The translations under genes were made by a program, and so were the position numbers. Of a stretch of DNA of 64,000 nucleotides, positions 44,422 to 52,767 are shown piece by piece. The DNA lies in NCBI RefSeq assembly GCF_021554725.1, contig NZ_JAIZDP010000004.1:62001-126000 (forward strand), in the 5' to 3' direction. Numbering within the stretch: position 1 is the first letter of the stretch; the number at the start of each line of letters is the position of its first letter. This DNA is from Sinomonas notoginsengisoli. Lineage in GTDB: Bacteria; Actinomycetota; Actinomycetes; Actinomycetales; Micrococcaceae. The notes under the pieces were generated by a model. It was not told where the DNA came from, ran no database searches, and worked only from the letters and a program-made list of their open reading frames with translations.

Positions 44422-46605
44422 ATGGCGGATTCTGAAATCCTGCAGGTGGACGGCCCCAACGGTGTGCGGGAGGTCAAGCTGACCAGCCCCGACAAAGTGC
44501 TGTGGCCCGCTGTCGAGGGCAATGAACCGCTGACCAAGCGCGATCTCGCCCACTACTTGGTCTCGGCGGCATCCCCCTTCCTGCAGCTCAACGGCGATCG
44601 GCCCATGACGCTGCAGCGCTTTCCCGAGGGGATCGACGGCGAGGAGTTCTTCTCGAAGCGGCCGCCGAGGGGCGCGCCCCCCTACCTCAGGACGGTGACC
44701 TGCACCTACCCCTCGCGCCGGCGTCACGACCAACTCGTGTTCGACGAGCCCGCAGCGCTCGCGTGGGCGGCGCAGATGGGAACCATCACATTCCACCCGT
44801 GGCCGGTGCGGACGGCCAATCTGGACAATCCCGACGAGCTGCGGATCGACCTCGATCCCCAGCCCGGGCGCGTCTTCCGCGACGCCGTCACCGCTGCGCA
44901 CGCCCTCCGGGAAGTCATGGCCGAGGCGGGCCTCACGGCCTTCGCGAAGACCTCGGGAAACCGGGGCGTTCACGTGTACGCGCGCATCCGGCCCACGCAC
45001 GAATTCCAGGATGTGCGGCATGCCGTCATCGGAATCGCCCGCGAGTTGGAGCGGCGCCTGCCGGAGCTGGTCACCACCTCGTGGTGGAAGGAGGAGCGCG
45101 GCGAGCGGGTCTTCGTGGACTTCAACCAGGCCAACAGGGACAGGACGATCGCTGCCGCCTATTCTCCGCGGCCCCTGCCGCACGCCCCCGTCTCGACTCC
45201 GTTGACGTGGGACGAGCTGGACGACGCCGATCCGCGCGACTTCACCGTCCGCACAGTCCCCGCGCTCCTGGCCACGCGGGGCTGCCCCTGGGCCGACATC
45301 GACGCCACGGCGGCCGACGTCCGCGGCGCGCTGGCCCTGTGGGAGCAGGACCTCGAGCGCGGGCTGGGAGAGCTCAACTTCCCGCCCGACTACCCCAAGA
45401 TGCCGGGCGAGCCCCCGCGCGTGCCCCCCAGCAAGCGCAAGGCCGACCGCGCGGACGAGGAATACATGGCCCCAAAGGCGGAGCGGGACGCCGAGTGGGG
45501 CACTGCGATCGCGCCCCCCTACGGGCCGATGCTGGCCAAGCCGGTCAAGAAGCTCCCGGTCGGCGACTTCCTGTATGAGCCCAAGTGGGACGGCTTCCGC
45601 TCGATCGTGTGGCGCTCCGGAGAGCGGGTCGAGATCGGATCGCGCAACGCCCTGCCCATGACGCGCTACTTCCCAGAGCTCGTCGACGCCATCGTGGCGA
45701 ACTTCCCGGACCATTCGGTCATCGACGGCGAGATCGTGCTCGTGGACGCGGTCACTGGCGACCGGCTCGACTTCGACGCCCTCCAGCAGCGCATCCATCC
45801 GGCGGCCTCGCGCATCGCGAAGCTGAGCGCGGCGACGCCGGCGAGCTTCGTGGCGTTCGACCTCCTCGCGCTGGGCCAGACCAACTTCGTGGAGCGGCCG
45901 TTCCGCGAGCGGCGCGCGGCCCTCGAAGAGGCCCTCAAGGACGCCAGGCCTCCGGTCTACCTCACTCAGGCAACCGGCGATCCCGAGCTCGCGATGGAGT
46001 GGTTCAGCAGATTCGAGGGCGCGGGACTCGACGGCGTGGTCGCCAAGCCGCTCGATGAGCCGTACGCCGAGGACAAACGGGTCATGTCCAAGCTCAAGCA
46101 CGAGCGGACGGCGGACTGCGTCGTGGCCGGCTACCGACTGTACAAGGACGAGCCCGACGCGATCGGCTCGCTGCTTCTGGGCTTGTACAACGACGCGGGC
46201 CAGCTCAATTCGGTGGGGGTCATCGGGGCGTTCCCGATGGGCCGCCGGCGGGAACTGTTCGCGGAGCTCCAGCCACTCGTCACCACATTCGAGGGCCACC
46301 CGTGGGCGTGGGCGCAGCCGGCCGAGACGACGCCGGACAACCGCGACCAGTCGACGCCGCGCACGCCGACCGCTGCCGCGCACTCGCGCTGGAACGCGAA
46401 GAAGGACCTCTCGTTCGTCCCGCTGCGACCGGAGCGGGTGGTCGAGGTCAGATACGACCATATGGAGGGCGAGCGATTCCGCCACACCGCCCAGTGGGCC
46501 CGGTGGCGCGAGGACCGGACACCGGAGTCATGTACATATGACCAGCTTGAGGAACCGGTCAGCTACGACCTCTCCTCGGTCCTGAGCCCGAAGGGCAGCG
46601 CTTAG
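44422..46605 (+). CDS. ligD: LigD-type ATP-dependent DNA ligase fused to primase-polymerase domain, no nuclease domain
   Basis: A 727-residue two-domain enzyme of bacterial non-homologous end joining. Residues 10-300 are the LigD polymerase domain (TSPDKVLWP; the metal site in RIDLDPQPG; KTSGNRGVHVYARI). Residues 355-720 are the ATP ligase domain with the nucleotidyl lysine Lys388 in EPKWDGFRS, DGEIVLVD and LKHERTADCVVAGY. The phosphoesterase domain found in mycobacterial LigD is absent; only a charged linker (SKRKADRADEE) joins the two. Ku is not in the window. ATG 44422 is chosen over an upstream in-frame start. Confidence 0.9.
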   Translation: MADSEILQVDGPNGVREVKLTSPDKVLWPAVEGNEPLTKRDLAHYLVSAASPFLQLNGDRPMTLQRFPEGIDGEEFFSKRPPRGAPPYLRTVTCTYPSRRRHDQLVFDEPAALAWAAQMGTITFHPWPVRTANLDNPDELRIDLDPQPGRVFRDAVTAAHALREVMAEAGLTAFAKTSGNRGVHVYARIRPTHEFQDVRHAVIGIARELERRLPELVTTSWWKEERGERVFVDFNQANRDRTIAAAYSPRPLPHAPVSTPLTWDELDDADPRDFTVRTVPALLATRGCPWADIDATAADVRGALALWEQDLERGLGELNFPPDYPKMPGEPPRVPPSKRKADRADEEYMAPKAERDAEWGTAIAPPYGPMLAKPVKKLPVGDFLYEPKWDGFRSIVWRSGERVEIGSRNALPMTRYFPELVDAIVANFPDHSVIDGEIVLVDAVTGDRLDFDALQQRIHPAASRIAKLSAATPASFVAFDLLALGQTNFVERPFRERRAALEEALKDARPPVYLTQATGDPELAMEWFSRFEGAGLDGVVAKPLDEPYAEDKRVMSKLKHERTADCVVAGYRLYKDEPDAIGSLLLGLYNDAGQLNSVGVIGAFPMGRRRELFAELQPLVTTFEGHPWAWAQPAETTPDNRDQSTPRTPTAAAHSRWNAKKDLSFVPLRPERVVEVRYDHMEGERFRHTAQWARWREDRTPESCTYDQLEEPVSYDLSSVLSPKGSA

Positions 46606-46609
46606 CGCT

Positions 46610-46984
46610 TCAGCCGTTGGGGCGGTTCGGCAGGTACTGGATAGCCCAGCGGTTGCCGTCCGGGTCCTCGAAGTTCACGAAGTGGCCCCAGTCCAGGATC
46701 TGGACGTCGCTGACCGGGACCCCGCGGGAGGCGAGCTCGTCATGGGCTTGGGTGATGTCCCCCACCACGATCTGCAGGGCCGAGGTGCCCGGGGGGTTCG
46801 GAGACAACCCCTCGCCGAATGCGATCGAGCAGGCCGAGCCCGGCGGGGTGATCTGCACGAAACGCAGATGCTCGTTGACCCGCTGGTCGTAGTCGAGGTG
46901 GAAACCCACCTTGTTGACATAGAAGTCGATCGCGCGGTCGACGTCGCTGACGGGGATGAAGGCCAGTTCGAGTTTCCAATCCAT
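46610..46984 (-). CDS. single-domain VOC protein
   Basis: A 124-residue VOC protein, MDWKLELAFIPVSDVDRAIDFYVNKVGFHLDYD, with HFVNFEDPDGNRWAIQYLP near the end. It is closely related to the VOC protein at 14408-14836. The substrate is unknown. TAGCGT at 46996-46991 (minus strand) lies 6 nt before the start, and GGAGG is also present. It converges with ligD, 4 bp from its stop. Confidence 0.85.
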   Translation of the reverse strand: MDWKLELAFIPVSDVDRAIDFYVNKVGFHLDYDQRVNEHLRFVQITPPGSACSIAFGEGLSPNPPGTSALQIVVGDITQAHDELASRGVPVSDVQILDWGHFVNFEDPDGNRWAIQYLPNRPNG

Positions 46985-47046
46985 GCCTCCACGCTAGGGG
47001 CAGAGGACGCCGCGCGGCACCTTCCGCTGACGGGCGTCGGCGGCGG

Positions 47047-47682
47047 CTACTTCGCGAGGCCGTAGAGGCGATCGCCGGCGTCACCGAGGCCGGGCACGAT
47101 GTAGGCCTTCTCGTTGAGCCGCTCATCGATCGAGGCGAGCACGATCTTCACGTTCGCGTCCCCAAGGCCCTCCTCGAGCCGGGCCAGTCCCTCCGGTGCC
47201 GCGAGCAGGCAGATGCACGTCACGTCGCTCGCACCGCGGCGGAACAGGAACGTGATGGCCTCCCTCAGGGTCCCGCCGGTGGCAAGCATCGGGTCGAGCA
47301 CGAACACCTGGCGCCCCGTCAGGTCCTCGGGAAGGCGCTCGGCGTACGTGACGATGTCCAGGGTCTCCTCGTCGCGGGCCATGCCGAGGAACCCGACCTC
47401 GGCGGTGGGGACGAGCTTGACCATGCCCTCGAGCATCCCCAGGCCGGCCCGCAGGATCGGCACGACGAGCGGGGTCGGCTTCGTGAAGGCCGTTCCCACG
47501 GTCTTGGCGATCGGGGTCTCGATCGTAACCGGCACGGTGCGCACCTCACGGGTGGCCTCGTAGGCCAGGAGGGTCACGAGCTCCTCGGCCAGCTGCCGGA
47601 AGACGGGGCTGGGCGTGTTCTTGTCCCGCAGGACGGTCAGCTTGTGGGCGACCAAGGGGTGCTCGACGACGAGAGTTCGCAT
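47047..47682 (-). CDS. upp: uracil phosphoribosyltransferase
   Basis: A 211-residue enzyme that salvages uracil to UMP with PRPP. The PRPP-binding loop is [14 protein letters not shown], the family N terminus is [20 protein letters not shown], and [12 protein letters not shown] and the C-terminal [14 protein letters not shown] are intact. TAGGTT at 47695-47690 (minus strand) lies 7 nt before ATG 47682, so the mRNA is probably leaderless. Confidence 0.95.
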   Translation of the reverse strand: MRTLVVEHPLVAHKLTVLRDKNTPSPVFRQLAEELVTLLAYEATREVRTVPVTIETPIAKTVGTAFTKPTPLVVPILRAGLGMLEGMVKLVPTAEVGFLGMARDEETLDIVTYAERLPEDLTGRQVFVLDPMLATGGTLREAITFLFRRGASDVTCICLLAAPEGLARLEEGLGDANVKIVLASIDERLNEKAYIVPGLGDAGDRLYGLAK

Positions 47683-47724
47683 GGCAGAGAACCTACCAGC
47701 CGTGCGTTCACGGCTCACCCCAGC

Positions 47725-48519
47725 TCACCCCGGCCGGGAGGAGGACGACGGCGGCAGCTCCCCGCCGCCGTCGTGCGCGCCCTTCGCGGAACCCGGTGTG
47801 GACCGCGAATGCCGCACGAGATGGAAGACCTGATGGGCCACGATGACCACTGTCAGCCACGCGCATCCCAGGAGCCACCCGGCAATGACGTCCGTGAGCC
47901 AGTGGTGGCCGAGGAACACGCGCGAGAAGCCCACCGCAGACGCGTACAGCCCGCCCACCGTGATCGTCACCGCCCGCGCCCACGCGCGGCGGAGCCTGAG
48001 GCAGATGAGGTACACGACCACGCCGGCGATTACGGTCGCGTTGAGCGTGTGGCCGCTGGGGAAGGAGGCCGAGTACTCGTACGGCGGGACGGCGAGGTCC
48101 AGCGGCGGTCGGGCACGGCCGGCGAGCTGCTTGCCGAACAGGGTCATGAGGAGGGATCCGACGCCCGCGGCCGGAACGAGGACGAGAGGCCGCCAGTGCC
48201 GCATCCAGACCGCCAGGACCACCATCGCCACCACCGCGATGATCGGGGCGGCCACCCCGCCCGCGAGGTTCGTAAAGGCCGTGACGGCGGCGTCCAGGGA
48301 CGGGCTGCGCAGGGCAACGGCCTCGGCGAGGACCGGCTGGTCCATGGCTGCGAGAGAGCCCTTCTCGACCACGGATTCGTACACCTCCCCGCCCGCCCAC
48401 GAGAAGCCGAGGGAGAGCGCGAGCCCCAGGGCAAGGAGCGTCCACATGGAGGCGTGCGGGCCCAGCCAGCGCGCCAGACCCTCGACGACGCGCTGCAGCG
48501 GCCTTCTCTTCCCCTGCAC
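47725..48519 (-). CDS. PAP2-family membrane phosphatase
   Basis: A 264-residue protein with five to six membrane helices. The three PAP2 motifs are complete: KQLAGRARP, PSGH (in SASFPSGHTLNA) and SRVFLGHHWLTD. Such enzymes dephosphorylate undecaprenyl pyrophosphate or phosphatidic acid at the outer membrane face. A Ser/Pro-rich tail contains a GCACGACGGC copy. The start is GTG 48519, after AGGAGGTGG. Confidence 0.9.
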   Translation of the reverse strand: MQGKRRPLQRVVEGLARWLGPHASMWTLLALGLALSLGFSWAGGEVYESVVEKGSLAAMDQPVLAEAVALRSPSLDAAVTAFTNLAGGVAAPIIAVVAMVVLAVWMRHWRPLVLVPAAGVGSLLMTLFGKQLAGRARPPLDLAVPPYEYSASFPSGHTLNATVIAGVVVYLICLRLRRAWARAVTITVGGLYASAVGFSRVFLGHHWLTDVIAGWLLGCAWLTVVIVAHQVFHLVRHSRSTPGSAKGAHDGGGELPPSSSSRPG

Positions 48520-48563
48520 GGCGGGCCCACCTCCTCGTCAGGGGCGAACCTATCATTGGAGCC

Positions 48564-49073
48564 ATGCCCGCCCCCGGAGAACCGCTCGACCCGCTTGCTC
48601 AGGACGACCTCTATGAAGCGTGGATGCGACTCGCCCTCGAGCAGGCCGAAGGTGCCCGCAGGACGGGAGATGTGCCCATCGGCGCGGTTGTGGTCGGGCC
48701 GGCCGGGGAGCTGCTCGCCGCTGGCCGCAACGAGCGGGAAGCACTCGGCGACCCGACCGCGCACGCCGAGCTCCAGGCAATCCGCGCCGCGGCGGCAGCC
48801 CTGGCGCACGACGGCGCCGGCGAGGGCTGGCGGCTGGCCGACTGCACGCTCGTGGTCACGCTCGAGCCGTGCGCAATGTGCGCGGGGGCGATCGTGCTTG
48901 CTCGGATCCCGCGGGTTGTGTTCGGCGCGTGGGACGAGAAGGCGGGGGCCGCGGGGAGCGTGTTCGACATCCTCCGCGAGCGCCGGCTCAACCACTGGGT
49001 CGAGGTGTACCCGGGCGTGCTCGAGGACGAGTGCGGGGCAATCCTGCGGGAATTCTTCGCCGGGCACCGTTAG
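48564..49073 (+). CDS. tadA: tRNA-adenosine deaminase
   Basis: TadA turns A34 of tRNA-Arg(ACG) into inosine, and that tRNA is encoded in this window. The zinc and catalytic residues are His67-Ala-Glu69 and PCAMC (Cys103, Cys106). The 169-residue length is normal, but a short loop, AHDGAGEG at 81-88, is longer than usual and is encoded by a GCACGACGGC copy. TATCAT (48551-48556) ends 7 nt before ATG 48564, suggesting a leaderless mRNA; GGAG is also present. Confidence 0.9.
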   Translation: MPAPGEPLDPLAQDDLYEAWMRLALEQAEGARRTGDVPIGAVVVGPAGELLAAGRNEREALGDPTAHAELQAIRAAAAALAHDGAGEGWRLADCTLVVTLEPCAMCAGAIVLARIPRVVFGAWDEKAGAAGSVFDILRERRLNHWVEVYPGVLEDECGAILREFFAGHR

Positions 49074-49082
49074 CCCGGGCCG

Positions 49083-50123
49083 TCACGCGTGGGGCACCAC
49101 CACTGCCCGCCCGCTGACCTCACCGGCCTCGAGCTTCCGGTACGCGTCCAGGGCCTGATCGAGGGAGAACCGCTGGACTTGCGGGGCGATCTGGCCAGCA
49201 CGGTACATGGCCACGACCTCGTGGAGGTCCTCGATGGTGCCCCAGTAGGTGTTGGTGATGGTCGACTCGTACGGCGTCGTGAAGAAGCTCCACTCGTGGG
49301 AGCCGTTGGCGATGCCCACTACAGTGAGCCGTGAGCGCTTCGCCATCACCGAGGCGGCAAGGTTGATCGTGGGGCCCGCGCCGACAAAGTCGAAGGCCGC
49401 ATCCACGCCCTTCCCGCCGGTGAGCTCGAGGATGCGTTCCGATTGCCCCTCGGTGCCCGGAATGGTGATCGCCCCGTTGGCCTCGGCCATCCGCATCGCG
49501 TCCTCCTTCATGTCCGTCGCGATCACGGTGGCCCCTGTGAGGGCCTTGAGGATCTGCACGGCGATCTGGCCGAGTCCGCCGAGTCCTATGACGAGGGCGT
49601 GGCGTCCGCCGCCGTTGAGATGGGGCAGCGCCAGCTTGATGGCGTGGTACGGGGTCAGGCCAGCATCCGCCAACGGCGCGGCATCGACAGGGTCGGCGTC
49701 CCCGAGCGGCACGAGATTGCGGACGGGGACGGTCACATACTCGGCCATGCCCCCGTCCCTGCCGAGCCCGATGCCGAGGTAGGGCATCTCGGCCACATTC
49801 TCGCAGTAGGTGTCCTGGCCTCGCGAGCAGGCCTTGCAGTGCCCACAGCCGATGGGCCCGTAGACGAGGAACGCGTCTCCGACCGTGATGCCGGAGACGC
49901 CGGGGCCGAGTTCCTCGACCCAGCCGGAGTTCTCATGGCCGAGCGTGAAGGCGGGCTTGACGGAGCCTGGAGCGCCCTCCTGGAAGTTGTAGACGGCCAC
50001 GTCAGAGTGACAGGCACCGGCACCGGCCACCTTCAGCAGGACCTCGCCGGGTCCCGGCGTAGGCCTGTTCACCTCCTTGAGGACCGGGAATGTCTGCCAG
50101 TTCTCGAAGACGACGGCGCGCAT
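49083..50123 (-). CDS. zinc-dependent alcohol dehydrogenase (MDR)
   Basis: A 346-residue alcohol dehydrogenase. The catalytic zinc ligand Cys lies in GACHSDVAVY, with the conserved GHENSGWVEELG following. The structural zinc site is GCGHCKACSRGQDTYC, and the NAD fold is VIGLGGLGQIAVQ. The sequence resembles actinobacterial NAD-dependent dehydrogenases of broad alcohol range. ATG 50123 follows GAGGAGGC. Confidence 0.9.
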   Translation of the reverse strand: MRAVVFENWQTFPVLKEVNRPTPGPGEVLLKVAGAGACHSDVAVYNFQEGAPGSVKPAFTLGHENSGWVEELGPGVSGITVGDAFLVYGPIGCGHCKACSRGQDTYCENVAEMPYLGIGLGRDGGMAEYVTVPVRNLVPLGDADPVDAAPLADAGLTPYHAIKLALPHLNGGGRHALVIGLGGLGQIAVQILKALTGATVIATDMKEDAMRMAEANGAITIPGTEGQSERILELTGGKGVDAAFDFVGAGPTINLAASVMAKRSRLTVVGIANGSHEWSFFTTPYESTITNTYWGTIEDLHEVVAMYRAGQIAPQVQRFSLDQALDAYRKLEAGEVSGRAVVVPHA

Positions 50124-50246
50124 GGAGCCTCCTCGACAGTGGGTGATTTCGGGCCCTAGGCAGGCCGCGGGCCCCAGTCTTTCCCCGCGCATGAGGAGCG
50201 TCAAGGGTTGCCCCACCGTCGTGTACGCCAGCGTGGGCCCTTCGGT

Positions 50247-50273
50247 GGAATGATGGTCGGGATCATGCCGTCC
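50247..50273 (+). promoter_or_regulatory. ECF-type promoter of the alkylation-repair operon
   Basis: GGAAT (50247-50251), a 17-bp spacer and CGTCC (50269-50273) match the -35 GGAAC/T and -10 CGTC form recognised by many ECF sigma factors. It lies about 40 bp before the sigma gene, so the operon may be self-activated. An ATGAT-N7-ATCAT inverted repeat overlaps the spacer. Confidence 0.5.
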
Positions 50274-50311
50274 GACCTCACACTTCCGGCCCCTGCAGCG
50301 TCTGCATAGTG

Positions 50312-50818
50312 ATGGACACCAAACAGCCCTTCGAGAAGATCGTCGATCTCCATGGACCGACGGTTCTGCGGGTGTGCCGCGCCGTCGTCGGCCCGCTGGA
50401 CGCCGACGACGTGTGGCAGGAGACCTTCATCTCCGCGCTCCGCGCGTATCCAGACCTGCCCGTCGACGCCAACGTCGAGGCTTGGCTCGTCACGATTGCG
50501 CACCGGCGATCGTTGGACTCAGTCCGCGCGGAAGTCCGCCGGCCCGTTCCCGTTGACAGAGTTCCCGACAGCACATCTCCGCTGGGGAATCCGTCACCGC
50601 CAGCAGACGGCGTCTGGGCTCACGTGGCCCGGCTGCCCGACAAGCAGCGCAGGGTCATCGCGTACCGTTATCTGGCGGATCTCCCCTTCGGGGAGATTGC
50701 CGGGATCGTCGGCGGCACGCCCGCTGCCGCCCGTCGCGCGGCAGCGGACGGGCTCAAGAAGCTTCGTATCCTCGTCACGGCTGACCAGCCGGAAGGAGAC
50801 CGCCATGAACACCCCTGA
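50312..50818 (+). CDS. ECF-family RNA polymerase sigma factor
   Basis: A 168-residue sigma-70-type factor of the extracytoplasmic-function group. Region 2 covers about residues 10-75 (DADDVWQETFISALRAYPDL; EAWLVTIAHRRSLDSVR). Region 4 covers about 105-155 (LPDKQRRVIAYRYLADLPFGEIAGIVGGTPAAARRAAADGLKKL, read in pieces). No anti-sigma gene is adjacent; instead the next gene, overlapping by 14 nt, is ogt, followed by alkB, tag and alkA. It probably directs transcription of this operon when DNA is alkylated. GTG 50309 is an alternative start. Confidence 0.88.
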   Translation: MDTKQPFEKIVDLHGPTVLRVCRAVVGPLDADDVWQETFISALRAYPDLPVDANVEAWLVTIAHRRSLDSVRAEVRRPVPVDRVPDSTSPLGNPSPPADGVWAHVARLPDKQRRVIAYRYLADLPFGEIAGIVGGTPAAARRAAADGLKKLRILVTADQPEGDRHEHP

Positions 50819-51443
50819 GATGCCAGAGCGAGGCCCCGGGGCCGTCGATCTTGCCTTCTCTCCCCATCTGGCCGCCATCGCGCCGGAGGTTCTCGCCAAG
50901 CTCCGCGGCTCGCTGGCCGCGGAAGCGAGCCGTGAGGGCCTGCTTGATGTGGCCTACCGGATCATCGATTCGCCCGTGGGGCGCCTTCTCATTGCGGCGA
51001 CAGAACGGGGACTGGTCCGGGTGGCCTACGAGCGGGAGGGCCTCGACACGGTCCTGCAGGTGCTCTCCGACAGGCTGAGCCCCCGGATCCTCGAGGCACC
51101 CGAGCGGCTGGGGTCCGCCGCCCGTGAGATGGAGGAATATTTCGCCGGCACTCGCACACAGTTCGACCTCCCGCTCGATCTCAGCCTCTCCGGCGGGTTC
51201 CGGCGAACGGTCCTGGCCCATCTCGAGATCATCCCGTTCGGTGCGACGGAGAGCTACACGGAGGTTGCGCGCGCGGTAGGCAACCCCAAGGCCGTCCGGG
51301 CGGTCGGCACCGCCTGCGCCACGAATCCCCTGCCGGTGGTGGTGCCGTGTCACCGTGTGCTCCGCTCCGACGGGAGCCTGGGCGGGTACATCGGAGGCCT
51401 TGAGGCGAAGACCGCGCTCCTCGCTCTCGAGGCGGCAGCGTGA
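50805..51443 (+). CDS. ogt: methylated-DNA-protein cysteine S-methyltransferase with N-terminal extension
   Basis: Ogt takes the methyl group off O6-methylguanine onto its own cysteine. The acceptor is Cys182 in VVVPCHRV, with SLGGYIGGLEAK after it and SYTEVARAVGNPKAVRAVG before it. The protein is 212 residues. About 48 residues (SPHLAAIAPEVLAKLRGSLAAEAS region) precede the usual start of the Ogt fold and have no known function. GGAAGGAG precedes ATG 50805. It overlaps the sigma gene by 14 nt and alkB by 4 nt. Such coupling is unusual for a repair protein and a sigma factor. Confidence 0.92.
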   Translation: MNTPEMPERGPGAVDLAFSPHLAAIAPEVLAKLRGSLAAEASREGLLDVAYRIIDSPVGRLLIAATERGLVRVAYEREGLDTVLQVLSDRLSPRILEAPERLGSAAREMEEYFAGTRTQFDLPLDLSLSGGFRRTVLAHLEIIPFGATESYTEVARAVGNPKAVRAVGTACATNPLPVVVPCHRVLRSDGSLGGYIGGLEAKTALLALEAAA

Positions 51444-52111
51444 ATACGGCACTCTTCGGCGACGAGCTGTTGGAGCGGCCTCGCCGCGAGCTCAGCCCGG
51501 GCGCAGTGCACGTCCCGGGCTGGCTCAGTCTCCCGCAGCAAGCCTGGATTACCGCTCGATTCCACGAGTGGTCCGCGGGACCGGTCCCGCTCCGGGCTGC
51601 GAGCGTGCGTGGCCACGAGATGTCGGTCAGGACCCTTTGCCTGGGCTGGCACTGGCAGCCGTACCGGTACACGCGTGAGGCCACCGACGTCAATGGCGCC
51701 CGAGTTCTGCCACTCCCGGAGTGGCTGGCGCGGGTCGGCCGCCTCGCCGTCGCCGAGGCCTACGGACAGAGCACCGAGGGCGAGGACTACACACCGGACA
51801 CCGCACTTGTGAACTTCTACGACGAGTCGGCGCGGATGGGCATGCACCAGGACAGGGACGAACTCTCGCGGGCACCGGTCGTGTCCCTCTCCGTCGGCGA
51901 CAGCTGCCTGTTCCGCTTCGGCAACACCGGCACCCGGACGAGGCCCTACGAAGACATCACCATCGCGTCCGGAGACCTGTTTGTGTTCGGCGGCCCCGCG
52001 CGGCTCTCGTTCCATGGCGTCATGAAGACCTTTCCGGGAACGGCACCCGCCGCGTGCGGGCTCCCGTCCGGGCGTATTAACATCACACTCCGCGTGACGG
52101 GACTTGCCTGA
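51440..52111 (+). CDS. alkB: AlkB-type alpha-ketoglutarate/Fe(II) dioxygenase
   Basis: AlkB repairs 1-methyladenine and 3-methylcytosine by oxidation. In the 223-residue protein the iron ligands are His136, Asp138 (MHQDRDE) and His192 (SFHGV). The ketoglutarate arginines are Arg212 and Arg218 (GRINITLR). The spacings equal those of E. coli AlkB (131/133/187/204/210) apart from a small shift. NFYDESARMGMH is also conserved. The GTG start overlaps the ogt stop by 4 nt. Confidence 0.92.
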   Translation: MNTALFGDELLERPRRELSPGAVHVPGWLSLPQQAWITARFHEWSAGPVPLRAASVRGHEMSVRTLCLGWHWQPYRYTREATDVNGARVLPLPEWLARVGRLAVAEAYGQSTEGEDYTPDTALVNFYDESARMGMHQDRDELSRAPVVSLSVGDSCLFRFGNTGTRTRPYEDITIASGDLFVFGGPARLSFHGVMKTFPGTAPAACGLPSGRINITLRVTGLA

Positions 52112-52135
52112 AGCTGGGCGGGAAAGGGGAACACC

Positions 52136-52744
52136 ATGAGCGAGGCGGCACTCATCACAGGTGAGGACGGGCTGGCCAGACCCTCGTGGGCCGGCTCGGA
52201 TGCTCTCATGCGCGAGTACTACGACACCGAGTGGGGCATGCCGATCCGGGACGAACAGGGCCTTTACGAGCGCATCTGCCTTGAGGGCTTCCAGGCTGGT
52301 CTGTCGTGGGCGACCATCCTCCGCAAGCGGCCCGCCTTCAGAAACGCCTTCGCCGACTTCGATCCGGACGCCGTGGCGCTGTTCACCGAGGACGATGTCG
52401 AGAGGCTCATGCTCGATCCGGGCATCGTCCGCAACCGGGCGAAGATCAACGCCGCGATCACGAATGCCAAGGCCACCATCGCGCTGCGCCGGGAAGGAGG
52501 GCTCGTAGAGTTCGTGTGGTTCTTCCAGCCGCCCGAGACGCCCGCTCCGGCATCGTTCGCCGAGATCCCTTCGACGTCCCCTGAGTCTGTTGCACTGTCG
52601 AAGGCCCTGCGCAGGAAAGGGTTCGCCTTCGTCGGCCCCACCACAATGTTCGCCCTGATGGAGGCGGTAGGCATCATCGATACCCATCTCGTGGGGAGCC
52701 ATCGGCGCGGAAGCTCGGGCGTATGGCCCCTCACGCAGGTTTAG
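52136..52744 (+). CDS. tag: DNA-3-methyladenine glycosylase I
   Basis: Tag removes 3-methyladenine. The 202-residue protein has YYDTEWGMPIRDEQGLYERICLEGFQAGLSW, with the catalytic Glu of the CLEG block, and RKGFAFVGPTTMFALMEAVG. Compared with E. coli Tag the zinc ligands are altered: the N-terminal Cys is missing, the His of the YHDNEW block is Tyr, and the C-terminal DHVVGC is THLVGSH. The zinc site is probably lost or replaced. GGGAAAGGGG precedes ATG 52136, 24 bp after alkB. Confidence 0.9.
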   Translation: MSEAALITGEDGLARPSWAGSDALMREYYDTEWGMPIRDEQGLYERICLEGFQAGLSWATILRKRPAFRNAFADFDPDAVALFTEDDVERLMLDPGIVRNRAKINAAITNAKATIALRREGGLVEFVWFFQPPETPAPASFAEIPSTSPESVALSKALRRKGFAFVGPTTMFALMEAVGIIDTHLVGSHRRGSSGVWPLTQV

Positions 52745-52767
52745 CGGACAAAGTGGAGAGGGGCTCG

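Noticed and set aside
43771-46485. Very long minus-strand frame across the second GT39 gene and ligD
   Set aside because: It is a shadow of two strongly supported genes; no motif is recognisable.
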